Assembly (NCBI GenBank): GCA_008080735.1
Contig: SHMW01000045.1
Coordinates: 1-34,158 of the forward strand
Direction of reading: 5' to 3'
Source of the DNA: Promethearchaeota archaeon
GTDB lineage: Archaea; Asgardarchaeota; Lokiarchaeia; Sigyniarchaeales; SOKP01
DNA: 34,158 bases
Shown: piece after piece, positions 15,436-23,087 of the stretch
How positions within the stretch are numbered: position 1 is the stretch's first letter
How the letters are laid out: each line of letters starts with the position of its first letter
Notes under the pieces: generated by a model
The model's database searches: none
Told to the model about the DNA's origin: nothing
The model's input: only the letters and a program-made list of their open reading frames with translations
Translations under genes and position numbers: made by a program

Positions 15436-17289
15436 CTAATCATCTTCCTTGTTTTTTTCAATAAATCGATAATCAATATAGAGCCACAAATATCCGAATA
15501 TCGCAGCAAGGATCGAGGAAATAAGAATTCCCAGTTTTGATTGAATGATAAAAAATTCCTCATAATAGGCCAGTTCGGTCACAAATATCGCACTTGTAAA
15601 TCCTATTCCTCCCAAAATGGCTGCGCCAAACAATTCTCGGAAGTTCATATTTTCAGGGAGTTCACATAATTTTGATATACAGCAACCAATATAAGAAAAT
15701 AGAGAGATGCCAATTATTTTTCCAAAAATCCCGACAATGATCCCTATCGGGATTGGTTGAAAAACGTTTTGAAGTAGATTGGTATTAATTAGTACGATTC
15801 CCGAATTTGCGAGAGCAAAGATCGGCAGAACCAAAAAATGGACTTGTTCGTTCAGTGTTTCTTCCAGTTTAGATAAAGTTGGTGTTGCTTCTCTTGCTAC
15901 TCGTTGTAGGGTAAATAAAGCTTTATCCACCTCTTCGGTTGTATTTGAAGTATCTGTTTCAGTTGCATGTTTATACTCTTCTAGGGTTTCCCAGCTAGTT
16001 TGGATAAAGCCAGATGGGTCTATTTTTGGTTTTAATGGAATAGTAAACGCTAAAAGTACCCCTGCTAAGACGGGGCTTATGCCAGAGTATAAGAAAGCAA
16101 TCCATGCACCGACTCCGATAAGAGTATATATTTCGCTCCGTTGAATTTTCAGCGAATTGAAAAAAAATGCAAGAAGAATCCATCCTATTCCAATTAGAAC
16201 AGCTAACCAATTAATTCCTTCTGCATAAAAAACAGCTATTACCAAAATACCTCCTATCGCATCTGCTACAGCATAGCTCATAAGAAAAATACGCGATGAA
16301 TCCTTCACTTTAGATCCTAAAAGCAATAAAACCGTCAATGCAAGTGCCACATCTGTCGTAATTGGAATAGCCCAACCTCTTATTGTACCCGATTGAAGAT
16401 TAAATAAAATGAATATAATGCCAGGAAAAATCATCCCTCCTACTGCAGCCATTATTGGGAGACATGCTTCCTCAAATGAAGATAATATACCCTGCTTAGC
16501 TTCTCGTTTAATTTCTAATCCGATCATAAAGAAGAATAATGTCATTAGTCCTTCATTAATCCATTCTTTTAAAGAAAGAATCAGTTCAAAATCCCCAATT
16601 GCAATTCCAATGGGGTACTCCCAAAAATCCAAATAAAATGATCCAAATATATTTGCCAAAATCAGGCCTACAACAAAACTAGAAATAAGCAAGAAACCAC
16701 TGGTAGCTCGTAAAGAAATTTTTTTTTCAATAGGATCCAAGATATACTCTTCAATGGGACCTTCTTCCTCACGCTCTTCAAGTAATTTCTTTGGTTTCGG
16801 GCTCGGTTCTGCTTCCGCTTCTAATTTTAGTCTTTCAAGATCAAATGCCGTTGGATCAAAATTCTCTTCAATATACTTGTATATTTCATCTCTTATCCTC
16901 CTAAAGATAGGTTTGAGATCCTTCGCTTCATTGTTTCTTGGAGGGCGCTGAATATTGAGGTGGGTATAATTTTTTCCCTCTGGAAATGAAGGACTCGATT
17001 CTACACTATCATCATATAGCGATACTACATAGTCAAATACCTTTTCACCTAAACTTTTTGTATGGCTATCAGAATGCTGTTCTGAAATATCAATATCTAT
17101 TTCTTGCATCACGTCGATTGCTATAGGGTGAACTTCTTTAGGATCCGTTCCAGACGTAAAAATCTCGTAGTGGTCCCCATATCTTGATCTCAAAATTCCT
17201 TTTGCCATCTGTGAACGGACACTATCTGAAGGGCTTAGAAACATTACAAGCAATTTTTCATTTTCTTTCTCATCATTAGAGTTAGACAT
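15436..17289 (-). CDS. Inactive ArsC/LMW-phosphatase domain fused to NhaA Na+/H+ antiporter
   Basis: Residues 12-145 follow the arsenate reductase/low-molecular-weight phosphatase fold (VMFLSPSDSVRSQMAKGILR, then TSGTDPKEVHPIAIDVM). The nucleophile Cys is Ser19, the second loop Cys is Val24, and the later Cys pair is lost (LYDDSVESSP). An acidic linker follows. Residues about 185-610 are NhaA, with about 11-12 membrane helices. Asp313 (TTDVALA) and Asp343 match E. coli Asp133 and Asp163, and Lys524 (GKIIGIS) matches Lys300, but the Asp164 position is Ala344. The first part is thus a likely sensor or regulatory domain on an antiporter with an altered ion site. I chose ATG 17289; an upstream TTG at 17328 is less likely. 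Confidence 0.9.
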   Translation of the reverse strand: MSNSNDEKENEKLLVMFLSPSDSVRSQMAKGILRSRYGDHYEIFTSGTDPKEVHPIAIDVMQEIDIDISEQHSDSHTKSLGEKVFDYVVSLYDDSVESSPSFPEGKNYTHLNIQRPPRNNEAKDLKPIFRRIRDEIYKYIEENFDPTAFDLERLKLEAEAEPSPKPKKLLEEREEEGPIEEYILDPIEKKISLRATSGFLLISSFVVGLILANIFGSFYLDFWEYPIGIAIGDFELILSLKEWINEGLMTLFFFMIGLEIKREAKQGILSSFEEACLPIMAAVGGMIFPGIIFILFNLQSGTIRGWAIPITTDVALALTVLLLLGSKVKDSSRIFLMSYAVADAIGGILVIAVFYAEGINWLAVLIGIGWILLAFFFNSLKIQRSEIYTLIGVGAWIAFLYSGISPVLAGVLLAFTIPLKPKIDPSGFIQTSWETLEEYKHATETDTSNTTEEVDKALFTLQRVAREATPTLSKLEETLNEQVHFLVLPIFALANSGIVLINTNLLQNVFQPIPIGIIVGIFGKIIGISLFSYIGCCISKLCELPENMNFRELFGAAILGGIGFTSAIFVTELAYYEEFFIIQSKLGILISSILAAIFGYLWLYIDYRFIEKNKEDD

Positions 17290-17533
17290 TTTCAATAAAG
17301 TAAGCTTAAAAGATTCTCTAAGTTGCAAGATATTGCCAGAATAATTTAAAAATTGCGTTTAAAAATCTTAAGAAACCTTTGTATAGTCTAAATTGAGTTA
17401 AGCGATTTTAGGATAAATGATAGAATTCACGCAGTCTCTCTTATATTACACATAATAAAGATTTACAATCAAGAAAGAATCACGAAAAATGAAGGAAATG
17501 AACCTTCATAATATTAATGAGAAAAAAAAAGGT

Positions 17534-18079
17534 TTATTCTTCTTTTTTTTCTGCTTCTTGTGCTTGTTTCCATTTGCAGTTCGGGCCGCAGCCTTCCTCG
17601 ATTGTTGGATTATGATTTTCGGAATCAAAATCAATCGGAAGGATTAAATCTTTGGCGATGTCCGTCACTATCTCCATTGAGACGTTTTGAACATCTTCTT
17701 GGTTGCGGAAATGAAAATTTATAATGTTATCTAACTTTTCAAGCTGGGAACTCGCTAGCATAATGCAAATGTTATGTTCTCCGCTTAATCGAAATGCATT
17801 TAACATGAAAGGACAATATCTGGCCATGTCCATGATCTCTTCTGGGTTACGGGTCTTTAATTCTACTGTCGCGAGATATAAATCAACACGTTTAAAATTG
17901 ATACCGGGCTGGAATTTTAGAATACCATTGCTTTCTAATTTCTTAATCCGCATACCTACGGTCGGTTGACTGCGATCTATTTTTTGTGCTATTTGGGTAT
18001 GTGTCATATCGGGATGCTCCTGTACAAGCGTGATGATCTTGCGGTCTATCTCGTCCAATTCTAATCGTTCACTAATCAT
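17534..18079 (-). CDS. Lrp/AsnC-family regulator with cysteine tail (paralogue 2)
   Basis: The protein is a DNA-binding regulator of 181 residues. The helix-turn-helix has the recognition segment RSQPTVGMRIKKL. The RAM-like domain contains CPFMLNAFRLSGEHN. The C-terminus carries CGPNC followed by a lysine- and glutamate-rich tail. Its tail matches paralogue 1 (C-x3-C) more closely than paralogues 3 and 4. The start is ATG 18079, two codons after a TTG that would also be in frame. It is oriented away from the NhaA fusion promoter region and separated from paralogue 3 by 112 bases, so the three minus-strand copies may be individually transcribed. Confidence 0.9.
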   Translation of the reverse strand: MISERLELDEIDRKIITLVQEHPDMTHTQIAQKIDRSQPTVGMRIKKLESNGILKFQPGINFKRVDLYLATVELKTRNPEEIMDMARYCPFMLNAFRLSGEHNICIMLASSQLEKLDNIINFHFRNQEDVQNVSMEIVTDIAKDLILPIDFDSENHNPTIEEGCGPNCKWKQAQEAEKKEE

Positions 18080-18191
18080 TGTCAATTTTTTGGGGTAAAA
18101 ATTTGTTATTAATTTATTAAATATTACATATCATTTATATTTTATAAGTCTTCAAAAATTCTAAACTCATCATATAGTCAAGATAGGCAGT

Positions 18192-18737
18192 TCAGTTTTC
18201 AGTAAGCAGATATTGATGGCAAAAATCACACTCTTCGATGCAATTTTTATGATTAGTCGGATCATGGAGTTGTTGCTCTTCGAATCTCACGGGAATAGTG
18301 AAATCCTTCGCAATGTCTAATACAATTTCTACTTTTACTCTATTAGAATGCGGACTTTTCCGAAAATGGGTATTCACAATCGCATCTATATATTCTAGCT
18401 TAGTACTCACAATTAACAGCACGATGTTATAATCTCCGGATACTGAGAAGCAATTCAGAACAAATGGACAGCATTCAGCTAATTCAAATATTTTTTCTGG
18501 ATTTTTTGTCTGAATATTCACTCTCCCCATATAGAGTTCGACGCCCCTAAAATTTACTCCTGGTTGGATAAGAAACGCCCCAGATTTTAGGAGCTTCCTA
18601 AGCCTAATTCCTATTGTTGGTTGGCTCCTTCCAATGAGCCCAGCTATTTCATTGTGGGTCATATCTGGGTTTTCTTGTAAAAGTGTTATAATTTTTCTGT
18701 CGACTTCATCAAAATGTAATTTTTCACTTAGGGTCAT
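18192..18737 (-). CDS. Lrp/AsnC-family regulator with cysteine tail (paralogue 3)
   Basis: The protein has 181 residues with the same layout as its neighbours. The recognition helix is RSQPTIGIRLRKL. The effector domain contains CPFVLNCFSVSGDYN. The C-terminal tail is CIEECDFC (C-x3-C-x2-C), with one more cysteine than in paralogues 1 and 2. The start is ATG 18737, preceded by GGTGA at a very short distance; the in-frame GTG 18743 is part of that site. The second cysteine in the CPFVLNC block is shared with paralogue 4 only, which suggests that 3 and 4 arose by the more recent duplication. Confidence 0.9.
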   Translation of the reverse strand: MTLSEKLHFDEVDRKIITLLQENPDMTHNEIAGLIGRSQPTIGIRLRKLLKSGAFLIQPGVNFRGVELYMGRVNIQTKNPEKIFELAECCPFVLNCFSVSGDYNIVLLIVSTKLEYIDAIVNTHFRKSPHSNRVKVEIVLDIAKDFTIPVRFEEQQLHDPTNHKNCIEECDFCHQYLLTEN

Positions 18738-18931
18738 TTTCACCAATATAATCTTAATTTAATAATCTTATTTGAGTATAATTATCTTAACTTATATAAA
18801 TTTTATACATTTGGACATATATGCTATTATTGATACTCAAAAGGATTCCCATATAGAAAGAAAAAAATTAGACATTGGAACAAAATCAATAGATTGTCAG
18901 TAAGCTATGCTGATTGAATACAATTTTCTCC

Positions 18932-19471
18932 CTATATTAAGGATTCCTGCGTACAAAAGGGACACTCCTTAATACATTGGTCGGGATTGATGGGATTATG
19001 TTCTTCTTGCTGCTTAAATTTGACGGGTAAGATCAAATCATTGGCAATATCAACCACGATATCCATCTCGACCTTCTTAATATCTTCATGTATGCGATAG
19101 TGATCATTTACTATTGAATCTATATACTTCAAGTCCGTACTTACGAGCAACATGAAAAGATTATAATCTCCGGAGATTAAAAAACAATTGAGCACATACG
19201 GACATAATTTTGAAACATTGAAAAATCTTTCAGGGCAATCAGCATCCATTCGGACTCTTGCCATATGAATATCAACCGCTTTGAAATTTATACCGGGTTG
19301 GATGCCAAACATGTTAGTTTTCAGTAATTTCCGCAGTCTAATTCCCACAGTTGGCTGCGAACGTTGAATAAGCTGTGCTATTTCATCATGTGTAAGCGCA
19401 GGATCCTTTTGAAGGAGTGTGATGATTTTTTTATCGATTTTATCGAATTTTGGTTTGCTATTTGAAACCAT
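18932..19471 (-). CDS. Lrp/AsnC-family regulator with cysteine tail (paralogue 4)
   Basis: The protein has 179 residues. The helix-turn-helix contains THDEIAQLIQRSQPTVGIRL, nearly identical to paralogue 3 in the recognition helix. The effector domain contains CPYVLNCFLISGDYN. The tail is CIKECPFC, again C-x3-C-x2-C, ending a few residues before the C-terminus. The ATG at 19471 has AAAGGATA directly before it, a weak ribosome binding site. It lies next to the small ferredoxin gene on the same strand, 141 bases upstream, so a shared redox theme is possible though not proven. The effector ligand is unknown for all four copies. Confidence 0.9.
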   Translation of the reverse strand: MVSNSKPKFDKIDKKIITLLQKDPALTHDEIAQLIQRSQPTVGIRLRKLLKTNMFGIQPGINFKAVDIHMARVRMDADCPERFFNVSKLCPYVLNCFLISGDYNLFMLLVSTDLKYIDSIVNDHYRIHEDIKKVEMDIVVDIANDLILPVKFKQQEEHNPINPDQCIKECPFCTQESLI

Positions 19472-19612
19472 TATCCTTTGACATATCTGTTAAATTCTGA
19501 TAGAAGATAATTATACTCTCTCTTATATATAGTTAACTTGATTTTGGATTTTTCAATAGAAAAGTCCAAAAATATAATAATTAGAAATGAGTAAGCTTAG
19601 CTTTTAATCGAA

Positions 19613-19861
19613 TTAATCAATAGTAAGCGCCTTGAATTTACATTGTGTAGTGCAGATATGGCATTTTACGCAGAAGTCCTCTCGATCGGGTACGATGGTA
19701 CAGCGTGGAGAGCCCTCTTTATCAACAACCGTATAAATGTTTCTAAAACACGCCTTTTCGCATAAAAAATCCTTACAATAGGCGCATTTGCGTGTATCAA
19801 TATGATGGAATTTATAGCTTTCAATGCCATCTTTTTTCTCGGCTTCAATCATCATATTCAT
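19613..19861 (-). CDS. Small 2x[4Fe-4S] ferredoxin-like protein
   Basis: The 82-residue protein carries two cysteine quartets. The second is a regular ferredoxin motif (Cys64, 67, 70 and 74: CVKCHICTTQC). The first has unusual spacing, C-x2-C-x4-C-x3-C (Cys26, 29, 34 and 38: CAYCKDFLCEKAC), as in some ferredoxin-like electron transfer subunits. Cys54 lies between them. It is probably a cytosolic electron carrier or a small subunit of a redox enzyme. ATG 19861 is the longest start, with ATG 19855 and 19852 also possible. It stands alone between paralogue 4 of the Lrp group and the divergent sfsA. Confidence 0.85.
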   Translation of the reverse strand: MNMMIEAEKKDGIESYKFHHIDTRKCAYCKDFLCEKACFRNIYTVVDKEGSPRCTIVPDREDFCVKCHICTTQCKFKALTID

Positions 19862-19981
19862 AGAAATCCCGACTACATATAGGTCTTTACTTTATATTCC
19901 ATAACACGAGCTTTTTTAATGTTATTCATTACTCCTATATTAGTGGAAAATGATTATTGAGACACCAGATTGAAATGCATC

Positions 19982-20641
19982 ATGAAAACTCTCTTATTTA
20001 AGCTAAAGGATCTCAAAAAGGGTAGATTTAAGAAACGGCATAATAGATTTGCAGGAGAACTTATCTATCAAGGAAAGGTGGACTCAGTCCATATTCATGA
20101 CCCTGGTCGCTTACAAGAGCTTTTACTCGAGGATGCGGAAGTCTTATTTACCGAATCAAGGGGCAAATTAACCTATTATCTCAAAGCGATTAAAAAAGAG
20201 GGGGAATGGATATTATTGGACTCAGCGCTACATTCAAAGATCGCAGAACAAGTTCTCAAGGTGATGCCCGAATTTTCACATGTTTCAGAAATAAGAAGAG
20301 AAGTTCCTTTAGGAAAAAGCAGAATTGATTTTGTTCTTGATGAAACCCCCTTAGAAGTGAAAGGAGTATCCTTAGTTAAAGATGGATTGGCTCTCTTTCC
20401 GGATGCTCCCACGAAGCGAGGCCGGAGGCATGTAAAAGAGATTATCGATCATGATGGCGTCTTAATGTTTTTAATTTTACGAAAAGCGGAGAAATTCGCT
20501 CCGAATGCAGAAACAGACCCCAAATTTGCCCAAGAACTTTCACGCGCGCGGAGAACGGGCATTTCAATCATCCCCGTCCAGATAGAATTTGACGGAGAAG
20601 GTATATATTATGGAGGAAAGATTAAGCTGGCAGAGTTTTAG
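19982..20641 (+). CDS. sfsA: SfsA family protein (DNA-binding/nuclease-like)
   Basis: The protein belongs to the SfsA family, named after the E. coli sugar fermentation stimulation protein. The N-terminal OB-like part contains RFAGELIYQG and HIHDPGRLQELL. The C-terminal part carries PD-(D/E)xK-like residues: RIDFVLDETPLEVKG, with Asp and the E-x-K pair, then FPDAPTKRGRRHVKEI. At about 219 residues it has standard length. The start is ATG 19982, with TTG 19970 four codons upstream less likely. The physiological role is not settled in archaea. It converges with cysS, with only 8 bases between the two stops. Confidence 0.95.
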   Translation: MKTLLFKLKDLKKGRFKKRHNRFAGELIYQGKVDSVHIHDPGRLQELLLEDAEVLFTESRGKLTYYLKAIKKEGEWILLDSALHSKIAEQVLKVMPEFSHVSEIRREVPLGKSRIDFVLDETPLEVKGVSLVKDGLALFPDAPTKRGRRHVKEIIDHDGVLMFLILRKAEKFAPNAETDPKFAQELSRARRTGISIIPVQIEFDGEGIYYGGKIKLAEF

Positions 20642-20649
20642 GATCGGGC

Positions 20650-22092
20650 TTAGGAATCTTCCACTTGAATATCTAAATCCCTTAATCGTTCTCTGATTTT
20701 ATCGCTTAATTCATAGAGTTTTCGGTCGCGAAGTTCTTCTCTGGTATCTCTAATGATTTCTAACAGGTGTTTGATCAGCCTATCCTTCTCATCAATAGGA
20801 CCAGAGACGCCCATCTTCAACTTTTTATCCAAATCCGGAAAAATGCCAAAAATCGCGTCTAAATCTTCAATATATTCAAAGAATACGTCCTTAAACTTTT
20901 CCGTGATTGACGTGTTCTCTTCTAATATAATGCGGTTCAAGTCTTTAAAAAGCGTGAGAATCTCTGCGATGGATTCCGGAGTATTAAAATCCTCATCCAT
21001 AATCCCTATAATCTTCTCCCTCGAAGACTCGACTCTGATTATAAGTTCTTGAATTTCTGAGCTATCTGTATCTACTGTATTCAAATTATTAATCTTTCGA
21101 ATCGTGGTCAACATTTTTTTATAGTTTTTTTCTGCCTGTTGCATACTTTCCATCGTAAAGTTAACCGACTTGCGATAGTGGCTGGAGAGCAGAAAAAATC
21201 GAACCACCATCGGCTCGAATTTTTGGAGAATTTCCGAGACTAAAAAGAAATTACCCAGAGATTTGGACATCTTTTCATCATCAATTTTTACAAAGCCGTT
21301 ATGAAAGAAATAATTGGCAAATTTCTTCTCTCCCGTATAGGCGGTTGATTGCGCGATTTCGTTTTTATGGTGCGGTGATTTTAAATCAAGTCCACCACCG
21401 TGAATATCTATAACATCACCTAAGAATTTAATAGCCATACATGAACATTCGATATGCCATCCGGGGCGTCCCTTACCCCACGGACTTTCCCAATATGGTT
21501 CTCCTTCTTTCCATTTTTTCCATAAAACAAAATCTTTCGGATCGTACTTATCTCCGTATAGAGGTTCTTCATCCACTGGGATTTGATATTCTTCCTCATC
21601 TTCTTCGTCTTCTTTTTTCTCTATGTTTTGGAATAATGTATTATAACCATCATAGCTTTTCACGGCAAAATATACCGAGCCGTTGCTCTCATATGCAAAA
21701 CTTTTCTTGATGAGTGTATTTATCACCTCGATCATAAAATCTATTATCTCGGTTGCGCGAGGATTTTCATCATCTGGCTTCAAATTTAATGCGTCCATGA
21801 TCTCTTCATATTCTTCGATATATCGTTCACTTAGTTCTTCATAGTCAATTCCCTTTTCATTTGCGCGTTTGATAATTTTATCGTCGATATCAGTGTAATT
21901 CTTCACGACTTTCACATCAAATCCTTTGAACTCTAAATAGCGCCGGATTAGATCGAACGCCACCGCAGATTTAGCATGTCCAAGATGCGGACTATCATAT
22001 ACGGTTGGACCACAGACATACATTAAGACTTCATTAGGATTAATAGTCTTAAATTCTTCCATCTGAAACGTTAAGCTGTTATAGACTTTCAT
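20650..22092 (-). CDS. cysS: Cysteinyl-tRNA synthetase
   Basis: The enzyme charges tRNA-Cys with cysteine in the cytosol. It is a class I synthetase. The HIGH motif appears as HLGHAK (after YVCGPTVYDSP), and KMSKS appears as DDEKMSKSLGNF. Zinc ligands are visible in CGPTVYD, HIECS and HGGGLDLKSPHHKNE. An acidic insert (EKKEDEEDEEEYQIP) lies near residue 160. I chose ATG 22092 (MKVYNSLTF), the usual family N-terminus; ATG codons at 22101 and 22122 would add up to ten residues. A TATA-like TTTTAAAAA lies around 22140. Its substrate tRNA is encoded about 2.7 kb away at 24756-24882. Confidence 0.97.
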   Translation of the reverse strand: MKVYNSLTFQMEEFKTINPNEVLMYVCGPTVYDSPHLGHAKSAVAFDLIRRYLEFKGFDVKVVKNYTDIDDKIIKRANEKGIDYEELSERYIEEYEEIMDALNLKPDDENPRATEIIDFMIEVINTLIKKSFAYESNGSVYFAVKSYDGYNTLFQNIEKKEDEEDEEEYQIPVDEEPLYGDKYDPKDFVLWKKWKEGEPYWESPWGKGRPGWHIECSCMAIKFLGDVIDIHGGGLDLKSPHHKNEIAQSTAYTGEKKFANYFFHNGFVKIDDEKMSKSLGNFFLVSEILQKFEPMVVRFFLLSSHYRKSVNFTMESMQQAEKNYKKMLTTIRKINNLNTVDTDSSEIQELIIRVESSREKIIGIMDEDFNTPESIAEILTLFKDLNRIILEENTSITEKFKDVFFEYIEDLDAIFGIFPDLDKKLKMGVSGPIDEKDRLIKHLLEIIRDTREELRDRKLYELSDKIRERLRDLDIQVEDS

Positions 22093-22190
22093 AATTTGCA
22101 TACACATCGCACTAATGGGCAAGTAACATATCAGAGTTTTTAAAACGCGAAATAATTTTTATTTTTTATGTTAATTTTTTATTATTTTTC

Positions 22191-22769
22191 TCACTTCTCG
22201 CAATATTTAACAAAAAGTTGGGGATATCTCGCATATCCATTAGGATCTAAACCTCCAAGCTTTTCTATTAATTTAGGCGGTAATGGATTTTTTCCGATTC
22301 TTAACATTTTTAATTTATGCTGGTTCTCCAAACCACTAATTGTTGAAATATTATTCTCATATAAATTTAGATTTTCTAAATTTACTAAATTCTTTAATCC
22401 TTTTATCTCATTAATCCAATTCGTTTCAAATGATAAAGTTTCAAGGTTAGTTAAATTCTCAAGTCCTTGGATTTCAGAGATTTCATTCTCAGACAAATAA
22501 AGTGTTTTTAGATTTTTCAAGGATACTAAATTTTCAATATTCCTAATTTTATTTCCATACAGGTTTAGCTTTTCCAAGCTAGTTAAATTTTCAATTCCAT
22601 TAATTTCGGTTATTTCATTATTAAATAGATATAATTCCTTCAAATCAGGAATATTTTTGAGGTTTTCAATCTCTTCGATGTTTTTTATACTCAGATTCCC
22701 TAAAATTAATTTATCTCCTTTTAAATGAAATCTTTTTTCATTCACTATAACAAATTGTCTTGATCTCAT
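22191..22769 (-). CDS. SDS22-like leucine-rich-repeat protein
   Basis: The 192-residue protein consists of about six 22-residue leucine-rich repeats between residues 25 and 160, with the pattern LxxLxxLxLxxNxIxxIxxLxxL (for example LKELYLFNNEITEING). It ends with a cap containing LGGLDPNGYARYPQ and KYCEK. The fold is a curved scaffold for protein binding, probably cytosolic since no signal peptide is present. SDS22-like repeats are abundant in Asgard archaea and eukaryotes, and the C-terminal cap is reminiscent of Lokiarchaeal LRR proteins. I chose ATG 22769 over the TTG immediately upstream. A partner is not identifiable. Confidence 0.93.
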   Translation of the reverse strand: MRSRQFVIVNEKRFHLKGDKLILGNLSIKNIEEIENLKNIPDLKELYLFNNEITEINGIENLTSLEKLNLYGNKIRNIENLVSLKNLKTLYLSENEISEIQGLENLTNLETLSFETNWINEIKGLKNLVNLENLNLYENNISTISGLENQHKLKMLRIGKNPLPPKLIEKLGGLDPNGYARYPQLFVKYCEK

Positions 22770-23087
22770 CAATTACACTTCCTTGTACTATTTTGCTTCA
22801 TTTTTAAGGTATATGTCTACTGGCTTTATAATTGTATTCTAATATTATATCTCTAATGATCTGAGTAATTAATGAATGTATCATAGGAAAAGAAGAGACA
22901 TGTTAATAAAGAATTGATCAATTACATTAATAAAGATCATATAATGAGAGGAAATTAAACTCTTTTGATGATTTAAATGTTTATCTTTATCCTAAATTTG
23001 ATAAAGTTATGGGTATTGTTTCAATTTCGTTAGATTTATATAATATTTTATCCCAATTATTATTAATTTAAAATATTGACATTTTAA
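22770..23087. other. Spacer between divergent genes, no gene seen
   Basis: This 318-base AT-rich stretch carries the promoters for the LRR gene (minus) and the surface protein gene (plus). An open stretch of 44 codons at about 22934-23069 (containing DDLNVYLYPKFDKVMG) reads like protein but has no proper start, and could be a remnant. No RNA, repeat or other structure is supported. Confidence 0.4.

Noticed and set aside
22934..23069. 44-codon open stretch containing DDLNVYLYPKFDKVMG upstream of the surface protein gene
   Set aside because: It has no acceptable start codon near its beginning and no ribosome binding site. It may be a remnant, but I cannot support it as a gene.
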